A stretch of 64,000 nucleotides of DNA from G963556115 sp963667375 (GTDB lineage Bacteria > Planctomycetota > SZUA-567), in the NCBI GenBank assembly GCA_963667375.1, contig OY763323.1:1984001-2048000 (forward strand), in the 5' to 3' direction. Under the pieces are notes generated by a model. The model was given only the letters and a program-made list of their open reading frames with translations. It was not told the origin of the DNA and made no database searches. The position numbers and the translations under genes are program-made. This document shows, piece by piece, positions 8,907 through 18,668 of the stretch (position 1 is the first letter of the stretch; each line of letters opens with the position of its first letter).

Positions 8907-9626
8907 ATGGGTGTAGGGTTATACAGATCATTCAAATTCTGGTTGCGGCGTTTTTTCAAATGGGGCTGTGATGTTAAGTATATCGGGTGTGAAAATCTGG
9001 TAAATGATGGTCCGGTGATTGTAGCTTCAAATCATGCCAGTTATCTTGATCCATTGTTACTCGGGTGTACATATAGAAAGCGTCCATTGGCCTTTATGGC
9101 GCGTTCAAGCTTGTTTACTAATAAGTATTTCAGCTGGTTTATCCGGAGTGTTTTTGCTTTTCCGGTTATGCGGGTTGAAGATGGCGGCAACAGTAGAGGC
9201 GCGCTCAAGGCCTTCTGTGCAAAACTTGCGGATAAACGGGCGGTGGTAATTTTTCCGGAAGGTACCAGAAGTTCTGACGGTAAGTTCACTGAAGTGCAGG
9301 GAGGAGTGGGAATGCTGGCGGTGAGATCCAAGTCACCGGTGCAGCCGGTGTATATAATGGGATCTTTTTTCTGTTGGCCGCGCAGTCCAGGTATCGAGTT
9401 ACTGCATCCATATCCGATAAGGATATATATTGGTGAAGCAATATACCCTCAGGATAATCTTCCACGGTTTGAAAAAAAAGCTGAGCAGGAACGAATTGCC
9501 AGAGCGTTGCAGGAGAAACTTCTTGAGCTTGAGGAAATTGCCTGGAAAGAGTATCCTCAGGAGGTAATTCAGCGGTTTAGAGAGAGAACTTGCGGCATGA
9601 GTTTTGAAAGTAAGACGGCGGATTGA
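8907..9626 (+). CDS. plsC: 1-acyl-glycerol-3-phosphate acyltransferase (PlsC family)
   Basis: 239 residues with the two hallmark motifs of the LPLAT/PlsC family: NHASYLD (H43, D48; catalytic HX4D) and FPEGTRSSDG (substrate-binding EGTR). A hydrophobic, basic N-terminus (RSFKFWLRRFFKW) suits membrane association. The enzyme should transfer an acyl chain to lysophosphatidic acid in phospholipid synthesis. It lies alone between two terminators, so it is probably a single-gene transcript. The symbol is given by family; a different lysophospholipid substrate is possible. Confidence 0.87.
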   Translation: MGVGLYRSFKFWLRRFFKWGCDVKYIGCENLVNDGPVIVASNHASYLDPLLLGCTYRKRPLAFMARSSLFTNKYFSWFIRSVFAFPVMRVEDGGNSRGALKAFCAKLADKRAVVIFPEGTRSSDGKFTEVQGGVGMLAVRSKSPVQPVYIMGSFFCWPRSPGIELLHPYPIRIYIGEAIYPQDNLPRFEKKAEQERIARALQEKLLELEEIAWKEYPQEVIQRFRERTCGMSFESKTAD

Positions 9627-9644
9627 TTCTGCCGTCTTTTTTTT
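9613..9644 (+). terminator. Terminator overlapping the plsC stop
   Basis: AGACGGC and GCCGTCT form the stem, with an eight-T tail directly after. The stem begins inside the last codons of plsC. Confidence 0.8.
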
Positions 9645-9911
9645 AAGGTCTTATTTTTATTATGTAGTTAAATTTTCCTTCTGGCGCTAAATAATTTTCA
9701 GGTAGCGGATAGGTGATAATCATTCAGATTTATCGGGATAGCTGTGGCAATTAATAGTTGTGTCGGGAAATTTTTATTTATCAGTACTAAAGATTTCTGC
9801 CGTGCTGCCGTTAATAATAGCATCAAGCAAGGATGCTTACAATCTGGTCAAGGATGAGTTTTCTCTGAGTTTTGCTGGGCTTCAGCGAAATTTTGCAAGA
9901 AAGGGCTTATC

Positions 9912-11132
9912 ATGTATGTAAGCGATGATACCACTGCAGTCACCTCCTCAACCTCAAATTCTTCCAGCAGCTCACTTGCAAATAACTCGAGCAGCAGTCC
10001 TTTTTTCAGTAATCTGGTTGCTTCGATTATGGAGAAGCAGAACGATACTCTTTCTGTTCTCAAAAAAACATTGGGGCTTAAAAATACCCAGGTTATCAAG
10101 TCTTTCTCTCAGAGTTATCAGTCCAGTATAAGCTACCGATTCCAGCGCAATACCAGTTCATTATTATCAAATATAAGCGGCTACTTTGATTCGTCAAAGC
10201 AGTTGAACAGTTCGTTTGCAATCCTTGAAAAATGGATGTCTTATCAGAATGCTAACCAGAAGACTCTTATCGATTACCTGATGGATAACAGTGAAGAGCA
10301 GCCGGAAGCGACAAGCGGTATCATCGGGGATATTTTTGGAGCGCAACTTGAGGTTCAGAATACCTTGTCCGCTATCAAGTCCAGTTCTGCTGCAAGCGGC
10401 AGCACCTATATCTCCAGTGCTCTTACTGCTATAGATATGGAGGTCGATATGTTCGGTTCCGACAGTTTCTTTGGTTCGATCAATATGGAGGTTAAAATCC
10501 AGAAAATTGAAAGTATGGCGGTAGATACCTGTTCTGAGGATCAGCTGGTTGAAAATGGCGGAGATATGATAGAGTTTCAGGGTCAATATGTTAATATTAA
10601 TGTATTCCTCCGCTATATGGATCCAATTGTACTTGATCTTGCTGGTGACGGTTTGGATTTAAGATCAATTGAAGATGGTGTGGTGTATGATATCAAGGGT
10701 GATGGTTCGGAAGTTCAGACCGGATTTGTCCAGGGTGATGATGCACTGCTGTTTTTTGATAGTGACGGCAATGGTTACTGCTCAAGCGGTACCGAGTTAT
10801 TCGGTAATCAGGAGGGTGATGCCAACGGTTTTGCTGAGCTTTCAAAGTATGATGAGAATAACGATGGTGTTATTAACAGTGATGATTCGGTATATAAGGA
10901 TTTGAAGGTCTGGAATGACCTTAATGGCGATGGAAAGTCACAGGTGGATGAGATACGTACTCTTGAAGAGGCTGGGGTGAGCGAGTTGAGCCTTGAGTAT
11001 GAGGACACATCTATTGAGAATGCCGGGAATGTAATTACCCAGCAGGGGACTTTCACTCGTAACGATGGTACAAGCGGATACATGGTGGATGTTGATTTCC
11101 AGTATTCTGAATATACCATCTTTGATTACTAG
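9912..11132 (+). CDS. Calcium-binding RTX-like protein without obvious export signal
   Basis: 406 residues. The first 60 are a Ser/Thr/Asn-rich stretch with no signal peptide. Residues 60-235 are mixed and unrecognised. From residue about 236 (PIVLDLAGDGLDLRS) the protein matches the conserved segment of large FrpC/hemolysin-type calcium-binding exoproteins: YDIKGDG, DDALLFFDSDGNG, GTELFGNQ, then EF-hand-like loops DENNDGVINSDD and DLNGDGKSQVDE, closing with LEEAGVSELSL. In the known family this segment is part of very long type I-secreted proteins; here it forms the C-terminal half of a short protein. Function is probably Ca-dependent and extracellular, but the route out of the cell is unclear. 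Confidence 0.72.
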   Translation: MYVSDDTTAVTSSTSNSSSSSLANNSSSSPFFSNLVASIMEKQNDTLSVLKKTLGLKNTQVIKSFSQSYQSSISYRFQRNTSSLLSNISGYFDSSKQLNSSFAILEKWMSYQNANQKTLIDYLMDNSEEQPEATSGIIGDIFGAQLEVQNTLSAIKSSSAASGSTYISSALTAIDMEVDMFGSDSFFGSINMEVKIQKIESMAVDTCSEDQLVENGGDMIEFQGQYVNINVFLRYMDPIVLDLAGDGLDLRSIEDGVVYDIKGDGSEVQTGFVQGDDALLFFDSDGNGYCSSGTELFGNQEGDANGFAELSKYDENNDGVINSDDSVYKDLKVWNDLNGDGKSQVDEIRTLEEAGVSELSLEYEDTSIENAGNVITQQGTFTRNDGTSGYMVDVDFQYSEYTIFDY

Positions 11133-11234
11133 AACGTAGTCTATTACCGGTGGTTATACTGCTGGTTTCCTTCCTCTCCACGGTCAAAATAATAAGGCGT
11201 TTACTCGCCCCGCGCCTTACACTCCTGTAATTCA

Positions 11235-11264
11235 CAGCTTGGGTTATCCCCAGGCTGTTTTTTT
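11235..11264 (+). terminator. Terminator after the calcium-binding protein gene
   Basis: CAGCTTGGG pairs with CCCAGGCTG (one G-T pair), 5-nt loop, then seven T. Confidence 0.8.
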
Positions 11265-11414
11265 GTTTGGCTGTAAATTTTATCAGTAAAATAGTATAAT
11301 AATTGAAAATAATACTTGAAACTGTAAATTTTATCAGTATTATTATAAGTATACCTGAATTTTGAAACAGTATGCACCTGGCATCTGTCTAGTTGACGAT
11401 AAAGTTTCTCCCCA

Positions 11415-11458
11415 CAAAAAACACGGAGTGTCGCCTTGGCCTGGCTGCACTCCGTGTT
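11415..11458 (-). terminator. Terminator of the methyltransferase gene
   Basis: ACACGGAGTG and CACTCCGTGT form a perfect 10-bp stem; the A-run at 11415-11421 supplies the T tail on the minus strand. Confidence 0.85.
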
Positions 11459-11495
11459 GCTTTAATGTGATTAATTGTTCAAACGTTGTTCTGGA

Positions 11496-12311
11496 TTACT
11501 CCAGCTTTTGTGCGGCAAACTCAAGATGAGCGGCATTTCCCAGCATCGCTTCCACAGAATTAAGCTTTTCTTCAAGTTTGATAATTCTATCCCGGTCTTT
11601 CTTGGTTTTCAGAGAATCCTGAAAACGGCGCAGTGGCAGAGCCGTTTTACCAATGATTGATAATACCTTGAGTCCGCGAGCTTCACACATACTCTGTATT
11701 TTCTGCGGGGTAAAGGCTGTTACTTCATATTGTTCCTTGCTTTCGTCGGTCACCCAGTTAGTTCTGCCGGTTTTTATGAATTTTTCAAGTCCGTCAATAT
11801 CATTGTCCTTGAGATAATGGAACATACCGCCGTAGATATTGTCTACTGACATGATCATTACGCCGTTGGGGCGGAGGATCCGGGTGAGTTCTTTGAGTGT
11901 GCGTTCCGGTTTTCCGGCACTGCCAAGTGGATCACCCTGTCCGACTATGTAGTCATAACTTTCAGATTCGATCATGGGCATTTCTGCGATAGAAGTATGA
12001 AATAATTTTGGCTCATAACTGAGTTTATCAAACTTTTCCAGTTTTTTTACAACCTGATCGAGCATTTTCTGGGATATATCCAGAAAGTCGCACGCATATC
12101 CGGACTTGAGGATACGCATTCCCCAGCGTCCAGTTCCACATCCGACATCTAGACATCTGCTCGCGAGATCTCGGGGAAGAAATTTGAGCATATGACGCCA
12201 AGTGATTTCAAAAACCGCTTCCCAGTAAGGGTTACCGTCATAAATGGTGTCATATATTCCGGCCACTCTATCATGGTATTTTTCAACTGGATCTTTTTCG
12301 CGTTTTGCCAT
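11496..12311 (-). CDS. SAM-dependent class I methyltransferase
   Basis: 271 residues. Motif I reads CLDVGCGTGRWGMRIL (SAM binding), followed by CDFLDISQKML, a motif IV-like YDYIVGQGDPLG and ILRPNGVMIMSV. This is the Methyltransf_11/25 fold. The C-terminal 70 residues hold a predicted helical, possibly coiled-coil segment (KDRDRIIKLEEKLNSVEAML). The substrate is unknown; small molecules or lipids are usual for the family. It is the second gene of a two-gene minus-strand unit with the DUF2314-like gene, with a 12-bp gap between them, and it ends at a strong terminator. Confidence 0.85.
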   Translation of the reverse strand: MAKREKDPVEKYHDRVAGIYDTIYDGNPYWEAVFEITWRHMLKFLPRDLASRCLDVGCGTGRWGMRILKSGYACDFLDISQKMLDQVVKKLEKFDKLSYEPKLFHTSIAEMPMIESESYDYIVGQGDPLGSAGKPERTLKELTRILRPNGVMIMSVDNIYGGMFHYLKDNDIDGLEKFIKTGRTNWVTDESKEQYEVTAFTPQKIQSMCEARGLKVLSIIGKTALPLRRFQDSLKTKKDRDRIIKLEEKLNSVEAMLGNAAHLEFAAQKLE

Positions 12312-12323
12312 CAGTCTCGCTTT

Positions 12324-12800
12324 CTACTGTTTAATATTGTTTATCTGTCTTTCCTGAAGCCATTTTTTCGCATAACGTCCCAGATAATTTCCATATTCCT
12401 TGCCGTTACTGTCAATCATAGTCCAGTCAAGGATATCGCCTTCATCGAAACTTATACTCTGTCCCCGTCGATAACCGCTGACACTATACAGATTATTGGC
12501 TATCTGACCCATTACCGTGGCATCACGCCAGAGAAATGCCTTTATATACACTTGTTCAACGTGTCCATACTGGTCTGCTATACGTATTGTCAGGTAGAGT
12601 GAATCATTGTTTTTCAGTCCATTCTGAAAGCGTCGCTTCACTTCTGCTAAATTCTGCTGAGCCTTGAGTATTTCAGGGGCAATAGCTTCTTCAAATTCGT
12701 TACTGACATCTGAACGTATCTCAGTCGGCATATCCTTGGTCTCGGCAAATGCGGTCATCTGCAAGAATACTGTGAGTATAATCAGTATAAGTTTTTTCAT
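12324..12800 (-). CDS. Secreted DUF2314 (YegJ-like) protein
   Basis: 158 residues from the ATG at 12800, which is preceded by GGAAAGGAA; this start gives a clean signal peptide (MKKLILIILTVFLQMTAFAE). An upstream in-frame start at 12872 would spoil it. The mature protein has YLTIRIADQYGHVEQVYIKAF, then IANNLYSVSGYRRGQSISF and DILDWTMIDSNGKEYGNYLGRY. The order (hydrophobic strand, G-x-I-x-N, G-x-x-I-x-F, DW, G-x-Y) matches the DUF2314 family, whose function is not established. It is the first gene of a unit with the methyltransferase. Confidence 0.72.
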   Translation of the reverse strand: MKKLILIILTVFLQMTAFAETKDMPTEIRSDVSNEFEEAIAPEILKAQQNLAEVKRRFQNGLKNNDSLYLTIRIADQYGHVEQVYIKAFLWRDATVMGQIANNLYSVSGYRRGQSISFDEGDILDWTMIDSNGKEYGNYLGRYAKKWLQERQINNIKQ

Positions 12801-12966
12801 CGTTGATTCCTTTCCACACGGGTAGTTATTAATCCACTTTATTCGTATATCGTCTATATTCCAACCGTACATAATAATAATTTGAAATAAATTTATAGCG
12901 ATTGCGTTTTTTTTATGCTGGCTTTAGAATACATCTAGGTAGGGGCTAGAACAGAGTGAGGCTGTT

Positions 12967-15123
12967 GTGTTGAATTATCTTCTTCTTATAATTCCTGTGG
13001 AATACATTGCTATCTACTCAATAATATTTGTTTTGAGTGGGTTGGTGCTCTTTGTTTTCAGTTATTATCTGTATTACAGTAAAAGGTCTGAATATCGGGG
13101 TTTTGAGCGGGTTGTTGGCTGTGCTCTGGATAATGCCGCAGATCTGGTGTTCATACTTGACCGGGAGGGGAGAGTATGCAGCTGTAATTTTGAATTTTCA
13201 GAGTTTGTAGAGTTTACTAAGGATTTTATACTAGACAGTGAACTATCGGCATTGCTGCCAGGCGAATATGTTCAGCACTTTGCTGAACTTGATAAGCAGA
13301 TACGCTCCGCAGGTGGCAGACTGCGGTTTGAAGTACGGTTACAAAACTTCAGTGGAAAGATGCTGTATGCAGAGGTTATTATAACGTTTTGTCCGAAGTT
13401 TGGCACCTCATTATATGTTATCAGAGACATTGCGGAGCAGCAGCGGGTATTTACTGCTTTGGCCAAACGCAATAAGATGCTTTATGATCTGGTATTGGGA
13501 ACTCAGCGGGTATTGGATGATTCTCAGAATATGCAGCTGGCGTTCCGTGATTTACTCAAAGATATCGGTACCTGCGCGCAGGTTGATGTCGTCTTGGTCG
13601 CCAGAAAGCTCTCGCCGGAAGAGGGCGGTTATAACCTTGGTCATTATGCAGAGATATATACGATCGGTAACTATTGGAGCCGCCAGGAAGCAGTATCTTC
13701 TGCAGATGGTATAAATTTTGAGATAGTTTCACGGGATAGAGATTTTAGCAGGATTCTGGAAGAGGAGAAGATCATTTTTCTCCCCGCTGCACAATTGGCC
13801 TTCATCGGAACTGATTCGTCGAAATTTCAGCGGTTCTCTGGTTTTTATGCTGCTCCTATCAGCTGTAAAGGGGTAAACTGGGGGTTACTGCTATTGGGGA
13901 GTAATACATTGGGTGAAAAGTGGGACATCGAGACCGAGGAGGCAATCTCGGTCACGGTACTGCAGTTTGGGGTGTTGCTTGAACAGCTGCGCTCGGATGA
14001 GTTGCTGAAAACATCTGTCGCAACTTTGATGCGTAAGCAGAAGCGGATAAACCGGGCGTTGCGCATTTCCGGTTCTTCATCTTTTGAATATGATTTATTG
14101 CTGGATAGATTTGATATTGATAAAACCCTTGCAGAAAAGCTGGGCTATGGTAAGGATTTCTGTTTTAATAAGCTCGAAGAATTTAAATCACTGATTTATT
14201 TAGCCGATCTGCAACGCTGGCACAATAAAATTTCACAACTTTTAAATGGTGATATTGAGCTTGTACAGGATGTCTTCAGAATGCGGATGAGCGGTGGGAA
14301 GTATATCTGGGTCGCGATGGCAGCCATTACGGTAATTGAAAATAATGCAATATGCGGTATAGCCGGAGTGTTTCAGGACATTGATGATAAGATAGTAAGC
14401 CTTAGAAGAATGCTGGATGTTGAAAAATTCGCGGCGGTTGGGGAGTTGTTCGCGGAGTTTGCTGCAGAGAATATCAGTATTAATCACGACCTTATTCTTT
14501 ATATTAATGAAATATTGGCTTTACCGAAGGAATGCAGTTTAAACAATACTGCTCACGCATCAGACTTGCTGGAAAAACTTGAAGGCGTGACCAAAGTTAT
14601 GGAGAGAATGACTGCTTTTATTGGCAGTGAATATGAAAATACCGCTAATGTAGATATAAACAGGTTGCTGGAAGATATTATACGTATGGTGTCCACCAGT
14701 TTTTCTGATTCAGATATAGTAATAAATTTTTATCCCGATAATGATCTGCCGCATGTTATATGCAGCAGTGATATTATAACCCAGGTGATTATCTTTATCC
14801 TTTTAAAAGTAAAGGATGAACTGCACGCTGCCGGGTTAAAGAAGGTAGCAGTTAAGACCCTAACTGATGTCGGCAGCTATATTATAATACGTGTCGATGA
14901 AACTGAATCGACGGAAGCAGATAATGAATGCTGTCAGAATTATAAAGACTTACTCAATACCGAGGATACGTCGCGAGTGCATATGCTGTCATTGTTTGTG
15001 GAGAAATACGGGGGAAGGGTAGAGGTCTGTAATGTAAATAATAGTGAAAGGAACTATATGATCAGATTCCCTTTCAGGTTATCTCCTGAGCTTATTGCCG
15101 GTATACTGCCTATTGGTGAATGA
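12967..15123 (+). CDS. Membrane PAS-GAF-PAS protein with degenerate histidine-kinase core
   Basis: 718 residues from a GTG. A membrane helix (about 5-38) is followed by a PAS domain (about 50-155), a GAF-like domain (about 190-345), and a second PAS domain (about 365-480). The C-terminal part is laid out like a kinase core but the motifs are lost: the H-box position reads FAAVGELFAEFAAENISINHD with no histidine at the expected place. The N-box reads IFILLKVKDEL in place of NLLxNAxDA, and no DxGxG is found. It is probably a catalytically inactive sensor or scaffold. It has no adjacent response regulator and sits alone, ending at a terminator shared with pckA. Confidence 0.75.
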   Translation: MLNYLLLIIPVEYIAIYSIIFVLSGLVLFVFSYYLYYSKRSEYRGFERVVGCALDNAADLVFILDREGRVCSCNFEFSEFVEFTKDFILDSELSALLPGEYVQHFAELDKQIRSAGGRLRFEVRLQNFSGKMLYAEVIITFCPKFGTSLYVIRDIAEQQRVFTALAKRNKMLYDLVLGTQRVLDDSQNMQLAFRDLLKDIGTCAQVDVVLVARKLSPEEGGYNLGHYAEIYTIGNYWSRQEAVSSADGINFEIVSRDRDFSRILEEEKIIFLPAAQLAFIGTDSSKFQRFSGFYAAPISCKGVNWGLLLLGSNTLGEKWDIETEEAISVTVLQFGVLLEQLRSDELLKTSVATLMRKQKRINRALRISGSSSFEYDLLLDRFDIDKTLAEKLGYGKDFCFNKLEEFKSLIYLADLQRWHNKISQLLNGDIELVQDVFRMRMSGGKYIWVAMAAITVIENNAICGIAGVFQDIDDKIVSLRRMLDVEKFAAVGELFAEFAAENISINHDLILYINEILALPKECSLNNTAHASDLLEKLEGVTKVMERMTAFIGSEYENTANVDINRLLEDIIRMVSTSFSDSDIVINFYPDNDLPHVICSSDIITQVIIFILLKVKDELHAAGLKKVAVKTLTDVGSYIIIRVDETESTEADNECCQNYKDLLNTEDTSRVHMLSLFVEKYGGRVEVCNVNNSERNYMIRFPFRLSPELIAGILPIGE

Positions 15124-15181
15124 TACTTGTATTGGGAATTATTGCTGCTGAATTTTATATTTAGTTGCAGTCTTTGATATT

Positions 15182-15213
15182 AAAAAGTCTTCCCAATGTG
15201 GGAAGACTTTTTT
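15182..15213. terminator. Bidirectional terminator between sensor gene and pckA
   Basis: AAAAAGTCTTCCCA pairs with TGGGAAGACTTTTT around a 3-nt loop, with T-runs on both strands; it can serve both converging genes. Confidence 0.85.
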
Positions 15214-15242
15214 AATACTTATAGATAAAAGCCGGTATAAAA

Positions 15243-16985
15243 CTATGCTTTTACTGTCATTGAGCCCTGAAGCTTCTTAAGAAGTTCTGGCTGACCACCT
15301 AACTGATCTGCACTAGCGAGGAAGTCGCGACGCTGCTGGAAACGATCCTTGAGAGTGCTGATGTACTCGTCACGGTTTTCAACAGTATCAGTGCTGTACT
15401 TGTCATAGAATCCAGGAAGAATCTTATCGATACTTTCCTTAGTAGGAATCTGAGCACCTTCGAGTAGATCCCAGTCTTCCCACTCGAGCTGACCGATAGT
15501 GATAGCGGTCTGCAGAGTCAGAGAAGTGCTGAGCTTTACATCACGGAGGTCTGTATCGCTTGAACCCCACATACCGCCACTGTTGAAGCAGTAGCATTCT
15601 GCGCCGTTGTCAAATACTTTAGCGAAGGCAGCAACGTCTTTGTGCAGTGGGTAAACACGGAATGGGTTAGCATAAGGAATGAAGGCCAGCTTCTTGAGTT
15701 CTTCTTCCTTTACATTTTCTGCACGGTTACGCTTGGTGATCAGAGCAGCACCCATAGCGACAGCGAGGTTGGTGTCGGTGAATTTCAGGATTGGAGGAAG
15801 ACATGTATCCTTCATCAGCCAGACCAGAGCCTGTGGGAAACCACACTTATTTACGTAGTCGCCAACAAGGTCACGGTCATAGATCGCGCGGCCATTAGAA
15901 TTACGGATCTCAAGACCGATGATCTTCTTCAGACCAGCTTCCTGAATCATACCGGTGTTCATTACAGAAACTGCATACTTCCATTCTGGGTGATCCAGAC
16001 CTCTCTGGTCGGTCTTATCGAAGAGGCTAGGCTCCCAGACACGGCAGCACATATCTTCTGAGTCAATCTGGAATGCGTCATCATGCAGAACAACCTTGGT
16101 AGTACCCTTAGGCATAGTGCCAGCGTTGTTAAGACTGTTGGTGTGTGATGATTTACCTGTACCTGAAAGACCGAAGAAGGCGATAGCTTTCTTACCGAGT
16201 TTAGCAACTGCTTCGTCTTCACAACCGCTGAAGTCGAATTCTTTGATACCGCCGTGACATGCAGCCATGCCAACCTTCATACCACTGGTCCAAGCAAGGG
16301 TTAGAGTACCTTTCTTACGTTCGCCGAAGTAACGCATACCGAAGTTGTAGATAACGTTAGCGGTCTCGTCAACAAGAGCAAGCATTGGCTTACCGATGTT
16401 TTCGTAGAATGGGTCGTTACAAGTCCAGAGGTTGTCACCGATTACGATAATATCAAGAATAGGAAGTTTCTTGCTGTTTGCGTACTTGTCCTTTAATTCA
16501 GCGAAAGGAGTGAAGTTGCAGAGCCAGCTGAAGATATTTACAGCATCTGTTTTAGCGTCACCGATAATTGTAGCTTTGATCATCAGATCTTCATCAAGAC
16601 CAACTACAGCTTCAGCCTTGATCAGATCGCCACGAAGCTGCAGATCGCTGATTGCTTCACGGCAGTCCTTGAGAACCTTTTCCTTGCCGGCAGAGTCAAG
16701 CTTGTTGAAGAAACGGCGAGCGGTTGCGGTACGGCCAATAATTTTACCATGGCAGTTGTTTAGAAGTTTAGCACCTTTTGGCAGACCAAGACGTTCAGCA
16801 GCAGGTGGGTAGACTAGCATATCTGAAACAGCTACATCACCCTGGAGCTGAGCGAGTTCATAAGCCTCGGCACAGGTTACTTCGCGAACTTTGTCACTTG
16901 CAAGAAGTGTTTCAGCGATTGCACGAAGTGGTGGGATCTTTGATAGATCATCACGGTAGTACTCATAAGTTGATAGACTTGCCAT
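15243..16985 (-). CDS. pckA: Phosphoenolpyruvate carboxykinase (ATP)
   Basis: 580 residues, slightly longer than the typical 530-540. The ATP-type P-loop is AFFGLSGTGKSSHTNSL (near residue 270), and the metal-binding region appears as KVVLHDDAFQID. A conserved upstream LTLAWTSGMKVGMAACHGG is also seen. The enzyme interconverts oxaloacetate + ATP and PEP + CO2 + ADP in the cytoplasm. Placement beside oxaloacetate decarboxylase suggests a fermentative or anaplerotic node at oxaloacetate, where the PEP-to-oxaloacetate direction would make ATP and the decarboxylase would pump Na+. That direction is an inference. The gene has its own promoter region (16986-17197) and is separated from oadB by a terminator. 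Confidence 0.94.
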   Translation of the reverse strand: MASLSTYEYYRDDLSKIPPLRAIAETLLASDKVREVTCAEAYELAQLQGDVAVSDMLVYPPAAERLGLPKGAKLLNNCHGKIIGRTATARRFFNKLDSAGKEKVLKDCREAISDLQLRGDLIKAEAVVGLDEDLMIKATIIGDAKTDAVNIFSWLCNFTPFAELKDKYANSKKLPILDIIVIGDNLWTCNDPFYENIGKPMLALVDETANVIYNFGMRYFGERKKGTLTLAWTSGMKVGMAACHGGIKEFDFSGCEDEAVAKLGKKAIAFFGLSGTGKSSHTNSLNNAGTMPKGTTKVVLHDDAFQIDSEDMCCRVWEPSLFDKTDQRGLDHPEWKYAVSVMNTGMIQEAGLKKIIGLEIRNSNGRAIYDRDLVGDYVNKCGFPQALVWLMKDTCLPPILKFTDTNLAVAMGAALITKRNRAENVKEEELKKLAFIPYANPFRVYPLHKDVAAFAKVFDNGAECYCFNSGGMWGSSDTDLRDVKLSTSLTLQTAITIGQLEWEDWDLLEGAQIPTKESIDKILPGFYDKYSTDTVENRDEYISTLKDRFQQRRDFLASADQLGGQPELLKKLQGSMTVKA

Positions 16986-17197
16986 CGTTTAAATCTCCTA
17001 ATAATGTGTGAAAAAAAATAACACCATGGGGTATTTATAAATTATACTTAAATTTTTCTACTCTGAAATATGCTTTAATAAAATTATAATTATTTTTGTT
17101 TTAATTATACAGAATAATTGTAGCATGTTTTTTAGAGTATTTTTCAGAATAATTAAAATATATAAAAATAAATATTTTAACTTTCTGGCGTATGCCA

Positions 17198-17228
17198 TAA
17201 AAAAGGAAGAAGCGAAAGCTTCTTCCTT
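17198..17228 (-). terminator. Terminator of the oad operon
   Basis: AAGGAAGAAGC and GCTTCTTCCTT form an 11-bp stem with a GAAA loop; the A-run at 17198-17204 gives the T tail on the minus strand. Confidence 0.88.
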
Positions 17229-17237
17229 AGTTCTGAA

Positions 17238-18668
17238 TTATCGTAACTGCGAAAGAAGTATGCCCGCTGCAACCGCTGAGCCGATTACGCCCGCGACATT
17301 CGGGCCCATCGCATGCATCAACAGGAAGTTATGCGGGTTGTTCTTCAGACCGACACCATTTACCACACGTGCCGCCATCGGAACCGCAGATACACCAGCC
17401 GCACCAATAAGAGGATTGAGTGGGTCTTTTGAGAACTTCTTCATCAGTCTGGCCATGAGAACACCGGCAGCGGTACCGAAGCTGAAGGCGATAAGACCGA
17501 GAACAAGAATAAAGAGTGTATCTGAGTTCAGGAACTTATCAGCCTGAAGCTTTGAACCAACTGACAGACCGAGCATGATAGTGACGATGTTGATAAGCTC
17601 GTTCTGCATGCAGTTTGCAATACGGTCAACCACACCACTCTCTTTACAGAGATTACCAAACATCAGCGCACCGATAAGTGGGCAGGCATCTGGAAGAAGC
17701 AGAATACACAGACCAAGTACGGTCAGTGGGAAGACGATCTTTTCAACGCGTGAAACATGACGCAGCTGTTTCATCTCAATCTTACGTTCTTCAGCAGGAA
17801 CCAGCGCATTCATAATAGGTGGCTGGATGATTGGAACCAGAGCCATATATGAGTAGGCGGCAACCGCAATCGCACCCAGCAGGTGAGGCGCAAGCTGGCT
17901 GGCTACGAAGATAGATGTCGGACCATCAGCACCACCGATGATACCGATAGATGCTGCTTCAAGCGGTGTGAAACCGATAGCCAGAGCACCGAGCAGGGTG
18001 GTGAAGATACCGAACTGAGCAGCACCACCGAGAAGAGCAGTCTTTGGGTTGGCGATAAGTGGACCAAAGTCGGTCATCGCGCCAACACCCATAAAGATGA
18101 TCAGCGGGAAAAGACCATTGGTAACACCGGTATTGTACAGGATGTATAGGAAACCGTCACCGATACTTCCAAGACCTGCCTGAGCAATACTTGCAAGCGG
18201 AATGTTTGCAAGTATACCGCCAAAACCGATAGGCAGCAGCAGGAGTGGCTCAAAGCCCTTGGCGATAGCAAGGTAGATAAGAAGCAGGCCTACAAGGATC
18301 ATTATGAACTGACCAGCACCAACCGGGAAGATACCTTCCTTTTTTGCATCTTTATGTGCATGTGATATAACATCAATAGCAGCACTTACATTTTCTGGTG
18401 TATTATCACCACCAAGGCTTTCTTTGAGTGTAACATATGATTTCAGATCTTCGTTAGCTCGTTCCTGAGATTTCTCTTTTTCGATCTGATCACCATTAAA
18501 GAAGCCGTAAATACCTGTACTTTTGTAAATCCCTTTAGTTTCGGTCTTGTTCTCTGCTGCATTATCTTCTGCCTGAGCCGCAGAGCTGATAAAGCCTGTG
18601 AATAGGGCGATAGCCATAATCATCAGAAGAACTAAAAGAGCCGGCTGGGATTTTTTACTATTATTCAT
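17238..18668 (-). CDS. oadB: Na+-translocating oxaloacetate decarboxylase, beta subunit
   Basis: 476 residues. The OadB/GcdB membrane carboxylase starts near residue 120 (AGQFIMILVGLLLIYLAIAKGFEPLLLLP, many membrane helices). Known conserved stretches are present: IFMGVGAMTDFGPLI and IGIIGGADGPTSIF, the Na+/proton-coupled centre, and NPLIGAAGVSAVPMAARV. An N-terminal extension of about 115 residues holds a signal-like segment (LLVLLMIMAIALFTGF) and a charged linker, longer than the classical enzyme. The subunit decarboxylates carboxybiotin and pumps Na+ out of the cell. It follows oadA in the operon with a 116-bp gap. Confidence 0.95.
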   Translation of the reverse strand: MNNSKKSQPALLVLLMIMAIALFTGFISSAAQAEDNAAENKTETKGIYKSTGIYGFFNGDQIEKEKSQERANEDLKSYVTLKESLGGDNTPENVSAAIDVISHAHKDAKKEGIFPVGAGQFIMILVGLLLIYLAIAKGFEPLLLLPIGFGGILANIPLASIAQAGLGSIGDGFLYILYNTGVTNGLFPLIIFMGVGAMTDFGPLIANPKTALLGGAAQFGIFTTLLGALAIGFTPLEAASIGIIGGADGPTSIFVASQLAPHLLGAIAVAAYSYMALVPIIQPPIMNALVPAEERKIEMKQLRHVSRVEKIVFPLTVLGLCILLLPDACPLIGALMFGNLCKESGVVDRIANCMQNELINIVTIMLGLSVGSKLQADKFLNSDTLFILVLGLIAFSFGTAAGVLMARLMKKFSKDPLNPLIGAAGVSAVPMAARVVNGVGLKNNPHNFLLMHAMGPNVAGVIGSAVAAGILLSQLR

